Counted from the stretch's first letter, positions 18,654 through 26,028 are shown. The stretch is DNA of 64,000 nucleotides from a bacterium (GCA_030622545.1 JAUXGA010000003.1:150748-214747); one strand, 5' to 3'. Numbers and translations are program-made. Notes: generated by a model from the letters alone, not told the origin.

Positions 18654-19697
18654 TTACGAATCTTTTTTCAGATGTTTGGCAATCGTTTTCGCGGTGTAGT
18701 TCACCAGCGACACCAGCCTCGGATAATTCATTCGCGTCGGCCCGATGACGCCCAACGTGCCGTGGACACCGGATGCTTCATACGCGGATGTCAAAACGGA
18801 AAGCGTCTTGGCGCGTTTGTCTGGATTTTCACCGCCAATCGTCACACGCACCTTGTCTTCTTCGCTTGGCGACGGCGTCAGGAGATGGACGATAATGTCT
18901 TTGTCTTCGACCAGCTCAATAATACTCCGCAATTTCTTCACATCGGCGAATTCCGGCTGGGAAATCACCTGCGCCGTCGGGCCGATGCGGATTTCCTGCG
19001 GGCCGGAAAAGGTGAAGAGTTTTTCAGCGGTATCGATAAAAAAACGCACTAACTCGGTATGTCCCTCGGGCAAGTCTCCCACACGCGTGGCGATTTCTGT
19101 TTTAACTTGTTCCAGCGTCAATCCGGCCAACCGCGCATTGAGCGCGCCGGAAATCTCGCGCACCTGTTCCTCAACAAGCGGCTGCGAAATCTCGACCATA
19201 ATCGTCTTGACAAGCCCCATGCGAACGGTGATAATCACAAACGCGCGCCCTTCCGCCACGCGGACAATATCGATGCGTTCGAGGATACCTTCATCCAGAG
19301 ACGGCGCTAAAATCACGCCCAGGAGTTTGGATATCTGCGAAAGCACGCGAGCCGTCACGATAAGAATATCGTTGATTTCGCCGGACGTCTCTTCGAATTC
19401 CTGCTCGATGCTTTCTTTCTCGCGCTCTGTCAGGCTCGTGCTTTCCATTAAATCGTTTACATAGAGGCGGTAACCGAGATCCGTCGGCACGCGCCCGGCG
19501 GACGTGTGCGGATGCGACAGCAGACCCATTTCTTCGAGGTCTGCCATCACGTTGCGAATCGTCGCCGGAGAGAGATTCAGTTTGTAGTGGCGCGACAGAT
19601 GACGCGAGCCGATTGGCGTAGCTTTCAGGATGAAATGCTGGATAATCAGCCGCAGGACTCGTTCTTCACGTTCTGTCAGGGAAATTGTTCTGGTCAT
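18654..19697 (-). CDS. hrcA: Heat-inducible transcription repressor HrcA
   Basis: 347 residues. N-terminal winged helix: ISLTEREERVLRLIIQHFIL, PIGSRHLSRHY, LSPATIRNVMADLEEMGLL. Central GAF-like domain and a C-terminal segment GVIGPTRMNYPRLVSLVNYT, all as in HrcA. It normally represses groE/dnaK operons at CIRCE (TTAGCACTC-N9-GAGTGCTAA). No CIRCE is visible upstream. The predicted -10 box (19706-19711) lies so close to the ATG that the mRNA would start only a few bases before it, and no ribosome-binding site is seen. It heads the hrcA-grpE-dnaJ operon. Confidence 0.95.
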   Translation of the reverse strand: MTRTISLTEREERVLRLIIQHFILKATPIGSRHLSRHYKLNLSPATIRNVMADLEEMGLLSHPHTSAGRVPTDLGYRLYVNDLMESTSLTEREKESIEQEFEETSGEINDILIVTARVLSQISKLLGVILAPSLDEGILERIDIVRVAEGRAFVIITVRMGLVKTIMVEISQPLVEEQVREISGALNARLAGLTLEQVKTEIATRVGDLPEGHTELVRFFIDTAEKLFTFSGPQEIRIGPTAQVISQPEFADVKKLRSIIELVEDKDIIVHLLTPSPSEEDKVRVTIGGENPDKRAKTLSVLTSAYEASGVHGTLGVIGPTRMNYPRLVSLVNYTAKTIAKHLKKDS

Positions 19698-19713
19698 AAC
19701 TTTGAAATATAAT
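19685..19713 (+). promoter_or_regulatory. Predicted plus-strand promoter overlapping the hrcA promoter
   Basis: TTGTTC (19685-19690), 17-bp spacer, TATAAT (19708-19713). Its -10 box shares bases with the minus-strand hrcA -10 box. A plus-strand terminator follows about 70 bp downstream with no protein gene between. Confidence 0.5.
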
Positions 19714-19734
19714 GATTTTATTGAAAATTGTCAA
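19706..19734 (-). promoter_or_regulatory. Predicted hrcA operon promoter (near-leaderless)
   Basis: Minus strand: TTGACA (19729-19734), 17-bp spacer, TATATT (19706-19711). The expected start point is about 19699, only 1-3 nt before the hrcA ATG at 19697. Confidence 0.75.
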
Positions 19735-19808
19735 GAAAACATACCTTCGGGTAGTGGGCTAATTTGAAAGTCAAAGAGGAATGCCTCCTTTTTAAGGGGG
19801 CATTTTTT
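19720..19808 (+). ncRNA. Candidate small RNA divergent from hrcA
   Basis: A stretch of about 89 nt between the plus-strand promoter (19685-19713) and the terminator (19780-19808). It holds no credible reading frame. It can form a UUCG-capped hairpin TACC-TTCG-GGTA near 19742-19753 and a second small hairpin TTTGA-AAG-TCAAA near 19763-19775 before the terminator. No known RNA family is recognised. Start and expression are inferred. Confidence 0.35.
19780..19808 (+). terminator. Rho-independent terminator (plus strand, no protein gene upstream)
   Basis: AATGCCTCC (19780-19788) pairs with GGGGGCATT (19796-19804) with one wobble pair, followed by T to 19808. Confidence 0.75.
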
Positions 19809-19934
19809 CGTATTATGTCAATAATTGACACTATGTTTTTGCACATTACTGTATTTAATGAAGATAACGAAAATGTTGTAAACCATTGTTTTTTAATCTA
19901 TCTACGAAATCCAAAGCAGATTCTTCAATTTTCA

Positions 19935-19964
19935 TTTGCATTTCGCGAAAATGTTTTGTATATT
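19935..19964 (+). promoter_or_regulatory. Predicted promoter of the small gene at 19990
   Basis: TTTGCA (19935-19940), 18-bp spacer, TATATT (19959-19964), giving a leader of about 19 nt that contains the GAGGAA ribosome site. Confidence 0.6.
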
Positions 19965-19989
19965 AGCCGTTGGAGAAAGCGAGGAAATC

Positions 19990-20358
19990 ATGGTTAAAGT
20001 TATTTCGTTGGAAGAAATTAACAGTAAAATAGCGGAATTAGAAGAATCAATTAGTGCTCTAAAAAAGACGCGTGACCTCATGTTCAAAGATTCTCCTGAC
20101 GAATCATCCGCCCAACTTATGAAATCAAATGGATTTACTGCTGACGATTTTCTTCTCCAGTACTTTGCATATTCCAGAGATCTAACACTCAAGCAAGCCG
20201 TAGATTACCTGAAGAAGCAACAAGAGGATAAGATTTTTAAATCCAAAGCTCGTAATATGGGCTGGGTCGCCGAACCTGCCTTAAAGAGACTTGTAGAGAC
20301 TGGTAAGATTCAGCGTATTGGTGGAAAAGAAGAAAATCCAATTTACAGATTGATATAA
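19990..20358 (+). CDS. Small hypothetical protein with N-terminal coiled coil and winged-helix-like C-terminus
   Basis: 122 residues from the ATG at 19990, which has GAGGAAATC upstream; a longer start at 19936 lacks support and would lie on the promoter. Residues 1-40 form a heptad-like coil (EEINSKIAELEESISALKKT). The C-terminal 60 residues (FTADDFLLQYFAYSRDLTLK, ARNMGWVAEPALKRLVETGK, ENPIYRLI) read like a small winged helix with a beta wing at the end. It may bind nucleic acid, but no family is recognised. AT-rich and located in an island of small elements between hrcA and ftsX. Confidence 0.7.
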   Translation: MVKVISLEEINSKIAELEESISALKKTRDLMFKDSPDESSAQLMKSNGFTADDFLLQYFAYSRDLTLKQAVDYLKKQQEDKIFKSKARNMGWVAEPALKRLVETGKIQRIGGKEENPIYRLI

Positions 20359-20364
20359 AGGAAA

Positions 20365-20398
20365 GGGTGACTCCGTCTCGCAAACGTGTGAGTCACCC
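20365..20398 (+). other. Strong hairpin between small gene and tRNA-like gene
   Basis: Perfect 9-bp stem GGGTGACTC (20365-20373) / GAGTCACCC (20390-20398) with a 16-nt loop. There is no T-run behind it, so it is not a standard terminator; an RNA processing or stabilising element before the tRNA-like gene is possible. Confidence 0.5.
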
Positions 20399-20416
20399 AA
20401 AAACACTCTTAATCGT

Positions 20417-20484
20417 GGGCCGGTGCCGGGGTGCTGCTTGGACTTAAAATCCGAAGCAAGCGGGTTCAAATCCCGCCCGGTCCA
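20417..20484 (+). tRNA. Minimal tRNA-like gene with UAA anticodon (Leu UUA-type, atypical)
   Basis: Acceptor GGGCCGG (20417-20423) pairs with CCGGTCC (20477-20483) with one G-U; U8 is present. Anticodon stem TTGGA/TCCGA with loop CTTAAAA gives anticodon TAA (20445-20447), reading UUA. The T arm is canonical: GCGGG-TTCAAAT-CCCGC. The variable region is only 5 nt, although bacterial Leu tRNAs have a long variable arm, and the D arm is reduced to about 12 nt with at most 2 bp of stem. CCA is not encoded. The acceptor helix could extend outward by two pairs (GT/AC). It may be a degenerate tRNA-Leu or an unusual functional tRNA. Confidence 0.5.
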
Positions 20485-20613
20485 CAATTTGAGGTGTTTT
20501 AATATAATGAAAAAAATCGGCTTTGTCAAGAAAAATCAGCAAACTAAGGAAAATCAAGAAGTTACTGCCATTGTGAGGAATAAAAGCCCACCAATGTATT
20601 ATTATTTATAGAC

Positions 20614-20685
20614 ATAAAAAAGCTCTGCCGCTAGCTGTCACTACCGACGGAGCTAACCCCACGCGGAGCAGCCCGCGCGAAGCTC
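20614..20685 (-). ncRNA. Candidate stand-alone small RNA with its own promoter and terminator
   Basis: On the minus strand a well-spaced promoter (20692-20720) is followed by about 72 nt ending in a hairpin and T-run. Structure: a GC-rich hairpin CGCGG-GCTGCT-CCGCG, then the terminator stem (20645-20654 with 20621-20630; 9 of 10 positions pair) followed by T (complement of 20615-20620). No credible peptide is encoded, and the next gene downstream runs in the opposite direction. No known RNA family is recognised. Confidence 0.5.
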
Positions 20686-20691
20686 AAATGC

Positions 20692-20720
20692 AATATAGGG
20701 CTCTCCACATCAAAAGTCAA
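20692..20720 (-). promoter_or_regulatory. Predicted promoter of the minus-strand small RNA
   Basis: Minus strand: TTGACT (20715-20720), 17-bp spacer, TATATT (20692-20697), matching the pattern of the protein-gene promoters in the window. Confidence 0.65.
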
Positions 20721-20832
20721 GAAATGCGCGTCATACCCGCGATGTTAGTGGGAATCACCAATCGTATAGGAATTATCCAAGACCTACTCGCATATGTTGC
20801 GCGATGGATAACAAGCTTTAAAGGAGAATTCG

Positions 20833-21120
20833 ATGCCTTTCCCTCAACAAACGCCTCGTGTATTCACGAGGACAAACATTGAGAACATCACACCCGGACA
20901 AATTGGCGTGTATGGTCTCTTCAAAAACGATACATGTGTTTACATCGGCAAGGGTGACATAAGAGATCGGTTGCTAGCACATTACAACGGCGATAATCCC
21001 TGTATCACGAAAGCACAACCTACTCACTACGTTGACGGAGTAACAAAGGACGATCCCTCAGAACTGGAGAAATCCTTGATTCTGGAGTGTCGGCCAATCT
21101 GCAACAAGCGGGTAGGTTAG
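20833..21120 (+). CDS. Stand-alone GIY-YIG domain protein
   Basis: 95 residues; AAAGGAG lies 6 bases upstream of the ATG. The GIY-YIG core reads GQIGVYGLFKNDTCVYIGKG followed by DIRDRLLAHYNG (catalytic Arg position), and a late Glu in ECRPICNKRVG. The domain cuts DNA in homing endonucleases, UvrC and repair nucleases; here it stands alone with no DNA-binding module. The first element is degenerate (G-VYG for GIY). It lies in the small-element island and has its own terminator, so a role in mobility or defence is possible but unproven. Confidence 0.75.
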   Translation: MPFPQQTPRVFTRTNIENITPGQIGVYGLFKNDTCVYIGKGDIRDRLLAHYNGDNPCITKAQPTHYVDGVTKDDPSELEKSLILECRPICNKRVG

Positions 21121-21179
21121 CACACTTCGACATGTACCTAATCGGGTTAAAGGTTTACCTTTAAACCTGTTTCAATCTA

Positions 21180-21216
21180 GGACGACCGTGATATTTTCGC
21201 GGTCGTCCTTATTTTC
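21180..21216 (+). terminator. Rho-independent terminator of the GIY-YIG gene
   Basis: GGACGACCG (21180-21188) pairs with CGGTCGTCC (21200-21208), followed by TTATTTT. Confidence 0.85.
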
Positions 21217-21235
21217 ATAAAGCGTTATAATTTCT

Positions 21236-22093
21236 TTAGTTTCGGGTAAATTTGACCTTGCTCGAAACCGCATAGCCCACGAAAAGCGTCAACACGATTC
21301 CGGCGAGGAGAAGCAGTGGATAAAATCCGGTTGGAAGGCTTATTTGGTCAAGAAAAACAATAGTATAAACGTAATGAAGCACCCACACCCCGAAAACACT
21401 AAAGACCCCCGCAATCGTCCCGACGGTCACAGCTTGGACGAGGGCAATGGTGCGCAAACCTGCAGGCGTCATTCCCAAAAGCAGCAATAGACGCCATTCC
21501 TCTCGCCTCCCTGAGAACTGCGCCCGGAGCACGAGCCAGATTAAAACGAGGGACACGAGCAGAATAATCACAACTCCGATTAACGCACCGCCGCGCAGCC
21601 GGGCGATAAATATATCCAGACGCTCCCAGAGTTCGCGCGGGTAGATGATGTCCGCGACTCCTTCCCAGCGAGCTGCTTTGGCAATCAGGCTGTCGATGTT
21701 CGGGTGTGAGATATCTTCAAATTGAATCTGTAGTGTCGGAGGAAAAGGATTTCCGCCGAAGATGTCCTGCAAATCATCTCCGACTTCGGAGCTGTGGTAA
21801 CGCAGCAGACTGTCCGGTGAGATGTAGGTTACTTCGGCAACCCCCGGCCATCGCTTAATCACGGTTGTTATTTGCGCCCGCCGCTTGTCCGTCACATCAT
21901 TCTGAAGTTCCACGGTGGCGTTGAGATTTTCAAGCAGGTTTTGGCGAACGTCCTGCAGCGTGAGAAGCGTTCCGAAAACGGCGGCGCAGAGTCCGAGTGA
22001 AAAGGTCAGAAGCGCGATGGCGAGTACCGATAATCCGGGGCGGGAACGCAGCGTTTGCCATCCTTGAGAAACATGAAAACGCAGTCGTTTCAT
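21236..22093 (-). CDS. ftsX: FtsX-type cell division ABC transporter permease
   Basis: 285 residues from the ATG at 22093, which overlaps the ftsE stop by 4 bp (ATGA). One N-terminal helix (SVLAIALLTFSLGLCAAVFG), a large periplasmic loop of about 120 residues (ITTVIKRWPGVAEVTYISPD), then three C-terminal helices (ALIGVVIILLVSLVLIWLVL, a middle one, PLLLLAGIVLTLFVGYAV). This is the FtsX topology. FtsEX couples ATP hydrolysis in the cytoplasm to activation of peptidoglycan hydrolases at the septum. The M23 protein at 38 kb is a possible partner, but they are not linked. Confidence 0.88.
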   Translation of the reverse strand: MKRLRFHVSQGWQTLRSRPGLSVLAIALLTFSLGLCAAVFGTLLTLQDVRQNLLENLNATVELQNDVTDKRRAQITTVIKRWPGVAEVTYISPDSLLRYHSSEVGDDLQDIFGGNPFPPTLQIQFEDISHPNIDSLIAKAARWEGVADIIYPRELWERLDIFIARLRGGALIGVVIILLVSLVLIWLVLRAQFSGRREEWRLLLLLGMTPAGLRTIALVQAVTVGTIAGVFSVFGVWVLHYVYTIVFLDQISLPTGFYPLLLLAGIVLTLFVGYAVSSKVKFTRN

Positions 22094-22767
22094 GGGGCGA
22101 GTCGTCCCCCGCGAATAGAAATCCGGCGAGCTTCCGAAGGCCACGCGTGACGTTGGTTTGTCATGACAAGCACGGTCGTTCCCCGGCGATGGGCGCGAAG
22201 AATCAGGTCGGTTATTCCGGATGCCGATTGTGTATCCAGATGAGCGAACGGCTCGTCAGCGATGAGCAGTTGCGGATTCCGAATGAGCGCTCGCGCGATT
22301 TGCAGCCGCGCTTTCTCTCCCCCTGAAAGCTCCGCCGGTTTTCGCCGCGCTTGCCGCGCCAGACCGACTTCCACAAGCATCTTCAGCGCGCGCATCTTTC
22401 GCTCGCGTCGCGTGAAGTTATCAATCGCCAGCGGCACAGCGGCATTGCCGATGACGGATTCTCTCGCAAGAAAACATTCTTCTTGAAAAACCAAGCCCAG
22501 ATATCGCCGCAACTCAGGAAGGGAAGATTCTGACGAGTTTCCCAGTGAAAATCCCGCTATCACAGCCCGACCTGTTTGCACCGGCAGTTCCCCGGAAAGC
22601 AGTCGCACCAGTGTTGTTTTACCGGCGCCGGACGGCCCTTCGATGACGACAAGTTCGCCCTTAAGAACGCGGAGGTCAATATCGGATAACCCTGCGTCTT
22701 TCGTGTAATGATAGCTGACCGCACGAAGGTCAACAATTGCCGGAGAGATGTTCGTTTTATGGTTCAT
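22090..22767 (-). CDS. ftsE: FtsE-type cell division ABC transporter ATP-binding protein
   Basis: 225 residues from the ATG at 22767; upstream open frame runs into palindromic repeat DNA and is not coding. Walker A GPSGAGKTTL, Q-loop VFQEECFLARESV, signature LSGGEKARLQIARALIRNPQ, Walker B LLIADEPFAHLD and a C-terminal H-loop region (TTVLVMTNQRH, where the usual His follows). Length and the linked ftsX point to FtsE. It powers FtsX during division. A clear ribosome site is not visible. Confidence 0.85.
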   Translation of the reverse strand: MNHKTNISPAIVDLRAVSYHYTKDAGLSDIDLRVLKGELVVIEGPSGAGKTTLVRLLSGELPVQTGRAVIAGFSLGNSSESSLPELRRYLGLVFQEECFLARESVIGNAAVPLAIDNFTRRERKMRALKMLVEVGLARQARRKPAELSGGEKARLQIARALIRNPQLLIADEPFAHLDTQSASGITDLILRAHRRGTTVLVMTNQRHAWPSEARRISIRGGRLAP

Positions 22768-22796
22768 GGTTAAATCGGTTGCCTGTAAATAATTTG

Positions 22797-22935
22797 GTAG
22801 CGCCGGACGGCAGTCCGCTTGGGTCGGCTGCAAGCAGCCAACACCGCAGGGAAAAGCAGGTTTTAAACGGACAAGGCAGGCCTTGTCCCTACGACTACAC
22901 CTCGCCGCGGCTTGGGCGTCCCGCGTGCCCGGAAC
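22797..22935 (+). repeat. Palindrome cluster including dispersed repeat A
   Basis: The left part holds GCCGGACGGCAGTCCG and GGCTGCAAGCAGCC palindromes. The right part (22866-22935) is repeat A: GGACAAGGCAGGCCTTGTCC, then CGCCGCGGC and TCCCGCGTGCCCGGAA. The same block recurs almost base for base at 33783-33845, and its right half at 26029-26056 and (inverted) 40217-40246. Non-coding. Confidence 0.8.
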
Positions 22936-23035
22936 AGAGAACATTGTATAAGTAATTTACAAAAGAAAGTTCTATCGGTCAAGCATGGGCGAAGAACAAG
23001 GAGAGTTAAAGCAATTATGAATAAAACCGATTCCC

Positions 23036-23064
23036 TTGACTCCTTAGTGAATTTTGTGTACTTT
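23036..23064 (+). promoter_or_regulatory. Predicted promoter of the polyprenyl synthase-PTS operon
   Basis: TTGACT (23036-23041), 17-bp spacer, TACTTT (23059-23064), giving a leader of about 90 nt that contains an inverted repeat CCCGGCT/AGCCGGG. Confidence 0.5.
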
Positions 23065-23159
23065 ATGATAGCCTGATCCCGGCTCGATTGCCGTCTTAAG
23101 GAGTTTTTTCAGCCGGGGTTTTCCATATTTAGAATTCGATAACAACTTGGGTTTTCACG

Positions 23160-24248
23160 GTGTCTAAAAGGCTTTTAGCAGAAATCGAAAAACGCGCAAA
23201 ACTCATTCAGGATTATGTTCTGTCTGATGAATATGTCACCCGATTTAATCCGGAGGATATGCGCGATGCCGTGACCGCCTATTTTCGTTCGGGCGGCAAG
23301 CGTTTGCGTCCCGCGGTGCTTCTTTTCGCCTGCGGAGCCGTGGGAGGAGACGAATCGAAAGCTCTCTGCGCGGCGGCGGCGGTGGAGATTTTTCACACAT
23401 GGACACTGGTTCACGATGATATTATCGACCGGGATGCTCTTCGCCGCGGTCAGCCGACCGTCCACGAATATTTCTCTCAGAAAGCGCTTGCGTGGGAACA
23501 ATTTCGAGGCGACAGCGCCGACGCCCGCCATTACGGTGTCTCGGTGGCGGTTTTAGCCGGAGATGTTCAGCATGGTTGGGGCATCAGCCTCATGACGGAA
23601 CTCACCACACGCTACGAAATCGACTCCACCGTCACGCTGGCGTTGATAGATAATCTTGATACGTTCGTGCTGACGACTCTCGTCGATGGAGAACTGCTCG
23701 ATATTCAGCAATCCCGGATGGAAATCGAAGACCTCACCGAAGCCGACATCGAGGAAATGCAGTGGAAAAAGACGGGAGCGCTCTATGAATTTTGCGGCAG
23801 GGCGGGAGCGGCGATTGGTTTGAACACCGCCGACTTTTCCCATCCTTTTATCGAAGCTATCTCCAAATTCACCAGCGCTTGCGGAACAGCGTTTCAACTT
23901 CAGGACGATATTTTAGGCATCTTAGGAGATGAAAAACTCCTCGGCAAGCCCGTCGGTTCAGACATCCGCGAGGGAAAACGGACTTTGATTGTACGCAGCG
24001 CTTATCGGAAAGCGTCTCCTGTGCAGCGCGAGCTGATTAACCGCGTGTTGGGTAATGAGAAAGCTGCCGCCGGAGACGTGCGTGAAATCACCGAGTTGCT
24101 GGTAAGCCTCGGGGGAGTCGATATGGCGAAACAGCGGGCGAAGGCTCATCTTAAGGAAGCACTGTATTATCTTAAAAAGATACCCGAATCTTCTTATCGG
24201 GATTTACTGGCGGATTGGGCCAAGCTAATGACGGAGCGCGAATTCTGA
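23160..24248 (+). CDS. Polyprenyl (farnesyl/geranylgeranyl-type) diphosphate synthase
   Basis: 362 residues from a GTG start. First Asp-rich motif DDIIDRD (in FHTWTLVHDDIIDRDALRRG), second LQDDILGILGDEKLLGKPVG, with GGKRLRPAVLL upstream: the standard trans-isoprenyl diphosphate synthase set. It condenses isopentenyl diphosphate units onto an allylic primer to supply quinone or carrier lipid precursors. An insert after the first motif (about residues 100-125) makes it slightly longer than usual. Its stop overlaps the start of the PTS IIC gene (TGATG), so it is probably co-transcribed with the PTS genes, an unusual neighbour. Confidence 0.92.
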   Translation: MSKRLLAEIEKRAKLIQDYVLSDEYVTRFNPEDMRDAVTAYFRSGGKRLRPAVLLFACGAVGGDESKALCAAAAVEIFHTWTLVHDDIIDRDALRRGQPTVHEYFSQKALAWEQFRGDSADARHYGVSVAVLAGDVQHGWGISLMTELTTRYEIDSTVTLALIDNLDTFVLTTLVDGELLDIQQSRMEIEDLTEADIEEMQWKKTGALYEFCGRAGAAIGLNTADFSHPFIEAISKFTSACGTAFQLQDDILGILGDEKLLGKPVGSDIREGKRTLIVRSAYRKASPVQRELINRVLGNEKAAAGDVREITELLVSLGGVDMAKQRAKAHLKEALYYLKKIPESSYRDLLADWAKLMTEREF

Positions 24249-24958
24249 TGGCGGGCTGGGTGGCTTTATTCGGAGCGATTGTCTATCTTGACACCACAGC
24301 GGCGTTCCAGTTCATGCTTTGCCAACCGCTTATCGCGTGCCCCATCTTCGGAATGATTGTCGGGCGACCGGAAATCGGAATCTTCTTCGGCCTGATCTTC
24401 CAATTGCTCTGGCTGCGAGCGTTGCCGGTCGGAGCAGCTCGTTTCCCCGAAGGTAATCTCGGTGCTGTCGTAGCCACAGCTTTGGCGGCGACGATTCCGC
24501 CCGGCTTAGATGGACAAGCTTCGTGGCTGATTCTGACGTTGGCCGCTCTTGCCGGACTGCTGACCGCCGGAATCGGTCGGCACCTGACGCCTACCGTGCG
24601 ATACCTGCTGAAATTCTTTGCTGAATCCTATGAGAAAGCTCTGCTGAACGGCAAGCGCGCGCGTGGAGGATTTGTGTTTCTGGCGGCAATTGCGGTGAAT
24701 GTCACTGCCGGAGCTCTGTTCACTCTCGCGCTTTACTTTCTGTCGTTCAAAGCGATGAGCGGTCTCTTGGACGTGTCGTCGCAGGTGCCGCTGGCTTCCG
24801 GATTAGCGGCTCAAACCGATGCTCTTTGGAATGGTCTTTTCCCCGCGCTGATTGGTGCCGGAGTGGGAGTAGTGTTTGCCAGATTTGCGCGTCGCCGCAT
24901 GATGGGATGGACTGTGGGCGGTTTCGCGGTTGCGATGGGAGTGCTGCTGTGGCTTTAA
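24248..24958 (+). CDS. PTS mannose-family EIIC membrane component
   Basis: 236 residues from the ATG at 24248 that overlaps the previous stop. About six to eight hydrophobic segments. The region IACPIFGMIVGRPEIGIFFG with FQLLWLRALPVGAARFPEGN is characteristic of the EIIC of the mannose/fructose/sorbose family. It forms the sugar channel together with EIID, encoded next. No EIIA or EIIB gene is present in the window, so the substrate and even transport activity are uncertain. Confidence 0.88.
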   Translation: MAGWVALFGAIVYLDTTAAFQFMLCQPLIACPIFGMIVGRPEIGIFFGLIFQLLWLRALPVGAARFPEGNLGAVVATALAATIPPGLDGQASWLILTLAALAGLLTAGIGRHLTPTVRYLLKFFAESYEKALLNGKRARGGFVFLAAIAVNVTAGALFTLALYFLSFKAMSGLLDVSSQVPLASGLAAQTDALWNGLFPALIGAGVGVVFARFARRRMMGWTVGGFAVAMGVLLWL

Positions 24959-25728
24959 AACATCTAAGTATCACTTCTGCCCTGCGGCTTGTGTGGCGCA
25001 GTTTTTTTGTGCAGGTTTTATGGAACTACAAGACCATGCAGGGAGCAGGATTTCTCTTTGCGGTATTCCCGTTCCTGCGCCGCATCAGCGATAATCCCGA
25101 CGAACACTCGCAGCTTGTGCGTCGCTCAAGCGGATTTATGAATACACATCCCGCTCTCAGCTCTTTTGCTATGGGAGCGATGCTGCGCCGGATGGCGGAT
25201 GAAAAAGAGTTTGCTCAGGAAGAATGGCAAAACTGGCGGGAGAGCCTTTGCGGGCCTCTGGGAATCACCGGAGATGCGCTGGTCTGGGACGGGCTGAAAC
25301 CACTCGTCTTTATGATGGCTTTCGCCCTATGGTTTTTTGTCGGCGTGCCCGCAGCGATTCTGCTTTTATCTCTGGTGATATTCCTGCTCTACAATGGACC
25401 GCTTTTTATCTTTCGCCTCTGGGGAGCGCGCCAAGGATGGCAGCGCGGCAAAGATATTCTGCGAGCTATTGAGCTTCCTTTTTTCATTCAATCAAGGAAA
25501 TGGATGGAACGCGTTGGAGCGTCGCTTGCGGGTCTTTGTGTCATCGTGGGTTTTGTTTTCGCAAGTGATTTTCAGCTTGTTTCCATCGTGCAATTCGGAA
25601 TCGGTTTTTTGATTTTGTGGCTGTCTGTTCGGGCGAATTGGCCGCTGATCAGTTCTTTGGTTATCACTGTGGCTTTGGTCCCGTTGAGCGCTTGGCTCAT
25701 TCGTCTTCTCATATCGGGAGGTCTCTAA
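24949..25728 (+). CDS. PTS mannose-family EIID membrane component
   Basis: 259 residues from a GTG at 24949, supported by GGGAG 7 bases upstream; it overlaps the IIC gene by 10 bp. EIID hallmarks: LRLVWRSFFVQVLWNYKTMQ, GAGFLFAVFPFLRRI, FMNTHPALSSFAMGAMLRRM and hydrophobic C-terminal helices. It pairs with EIIC in the membrane. Longer upstream in-frame starts lie inside IIC and are unlikely. Confidence 0.88.
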   Translation: MALKHLSITSALRLVWRSFFVQVLWNYKTMQGAGFLFAVFPFLRRISDNPDEHSQLVRRSSGFMNTHPALSSFAMGAMLRRMADEKEFAQEEWQNWRESLCGPLGITGDALVWDGLKPLVFMMAFALWFFVGVPAAILLLSLVIFLLYNGPLFIFRLWGARQGWQRGKDILRAIELPFFIQSRKWMERVGASLAGLCVIVGFVFASDFQLVSIVQFGIGFLILWLSVRANWPLISSLVITVALVPLSAWLIRLLISGGL

Positions 25729-25740
25729 AAAGAAGCTTAC

Positions 25741-26007
25741 ATGGTTGCACAACAAGTTACGTTGAAAAATAAACTCGGGCTCCACGCGAGGCCGGCGGCA
25801 CATTTTGTTCGTCTTGCGGCACAATTTGAATCAAATGTATTTCTCATTAAGGATGATGTTCGCATCAATGCCAAGAGTATTATGGGTGTGATGATGCTTG
25901 CGGCGGAACACGGCGCGACCCTGACCATCGAATGCGAAGGGGAAGACGAGCAGGAACTCTTGGCGAAGCTGGTCCAGCTTGTCGAGGATAAATTTTATGA
26001 AGAGTAA
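25741..26007 (+). CDS. ptsH: Phosphocarrier protein HPr
   Basis: 88 residues. His15 in KLGLHARPAAHFV is the residue phosphorylated by enzyme I; Ser46 in NAKSIMGVMML is the HPr kinase site. Both are intact, so Ser46 regulation is possible, but no hprK is in the window. It passes phosphate from enzyme I to EIIA. It lies between EIID and ptsI in the same direction. Confidence 0.95.
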   Translation: MVAQQVTLKNKLGLHARPAAHFVRLAAQFESNVFLIKDDVRINAKSIMGVMMLAAEHGATLTIECEGEDEQELLAKLVQLVEDKFYEE

Positions 26008-26028
26008 TTGAAAAGTGATTCTACAAAT

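Noticed and set aside
20417-20484. tRNA-Sec or tRNA-Pyl
   Set aside because: The anticodon loop gives TAA, not TCA or CTA, and the long variable arm of tRNA-Sec is absent.
20281-20529. Minus-strand frame encoding a TGRDLNP-type peptide
   Set aside because: It is the antisense translation of the tRNA-like gene, a common artefact.
22768-22944. N-terminal extension of ftsE
   Set aside because: The extra 59 codons run through palindromic intergenic repeat DNA, and the ABC domain begins normally at the later ATG.
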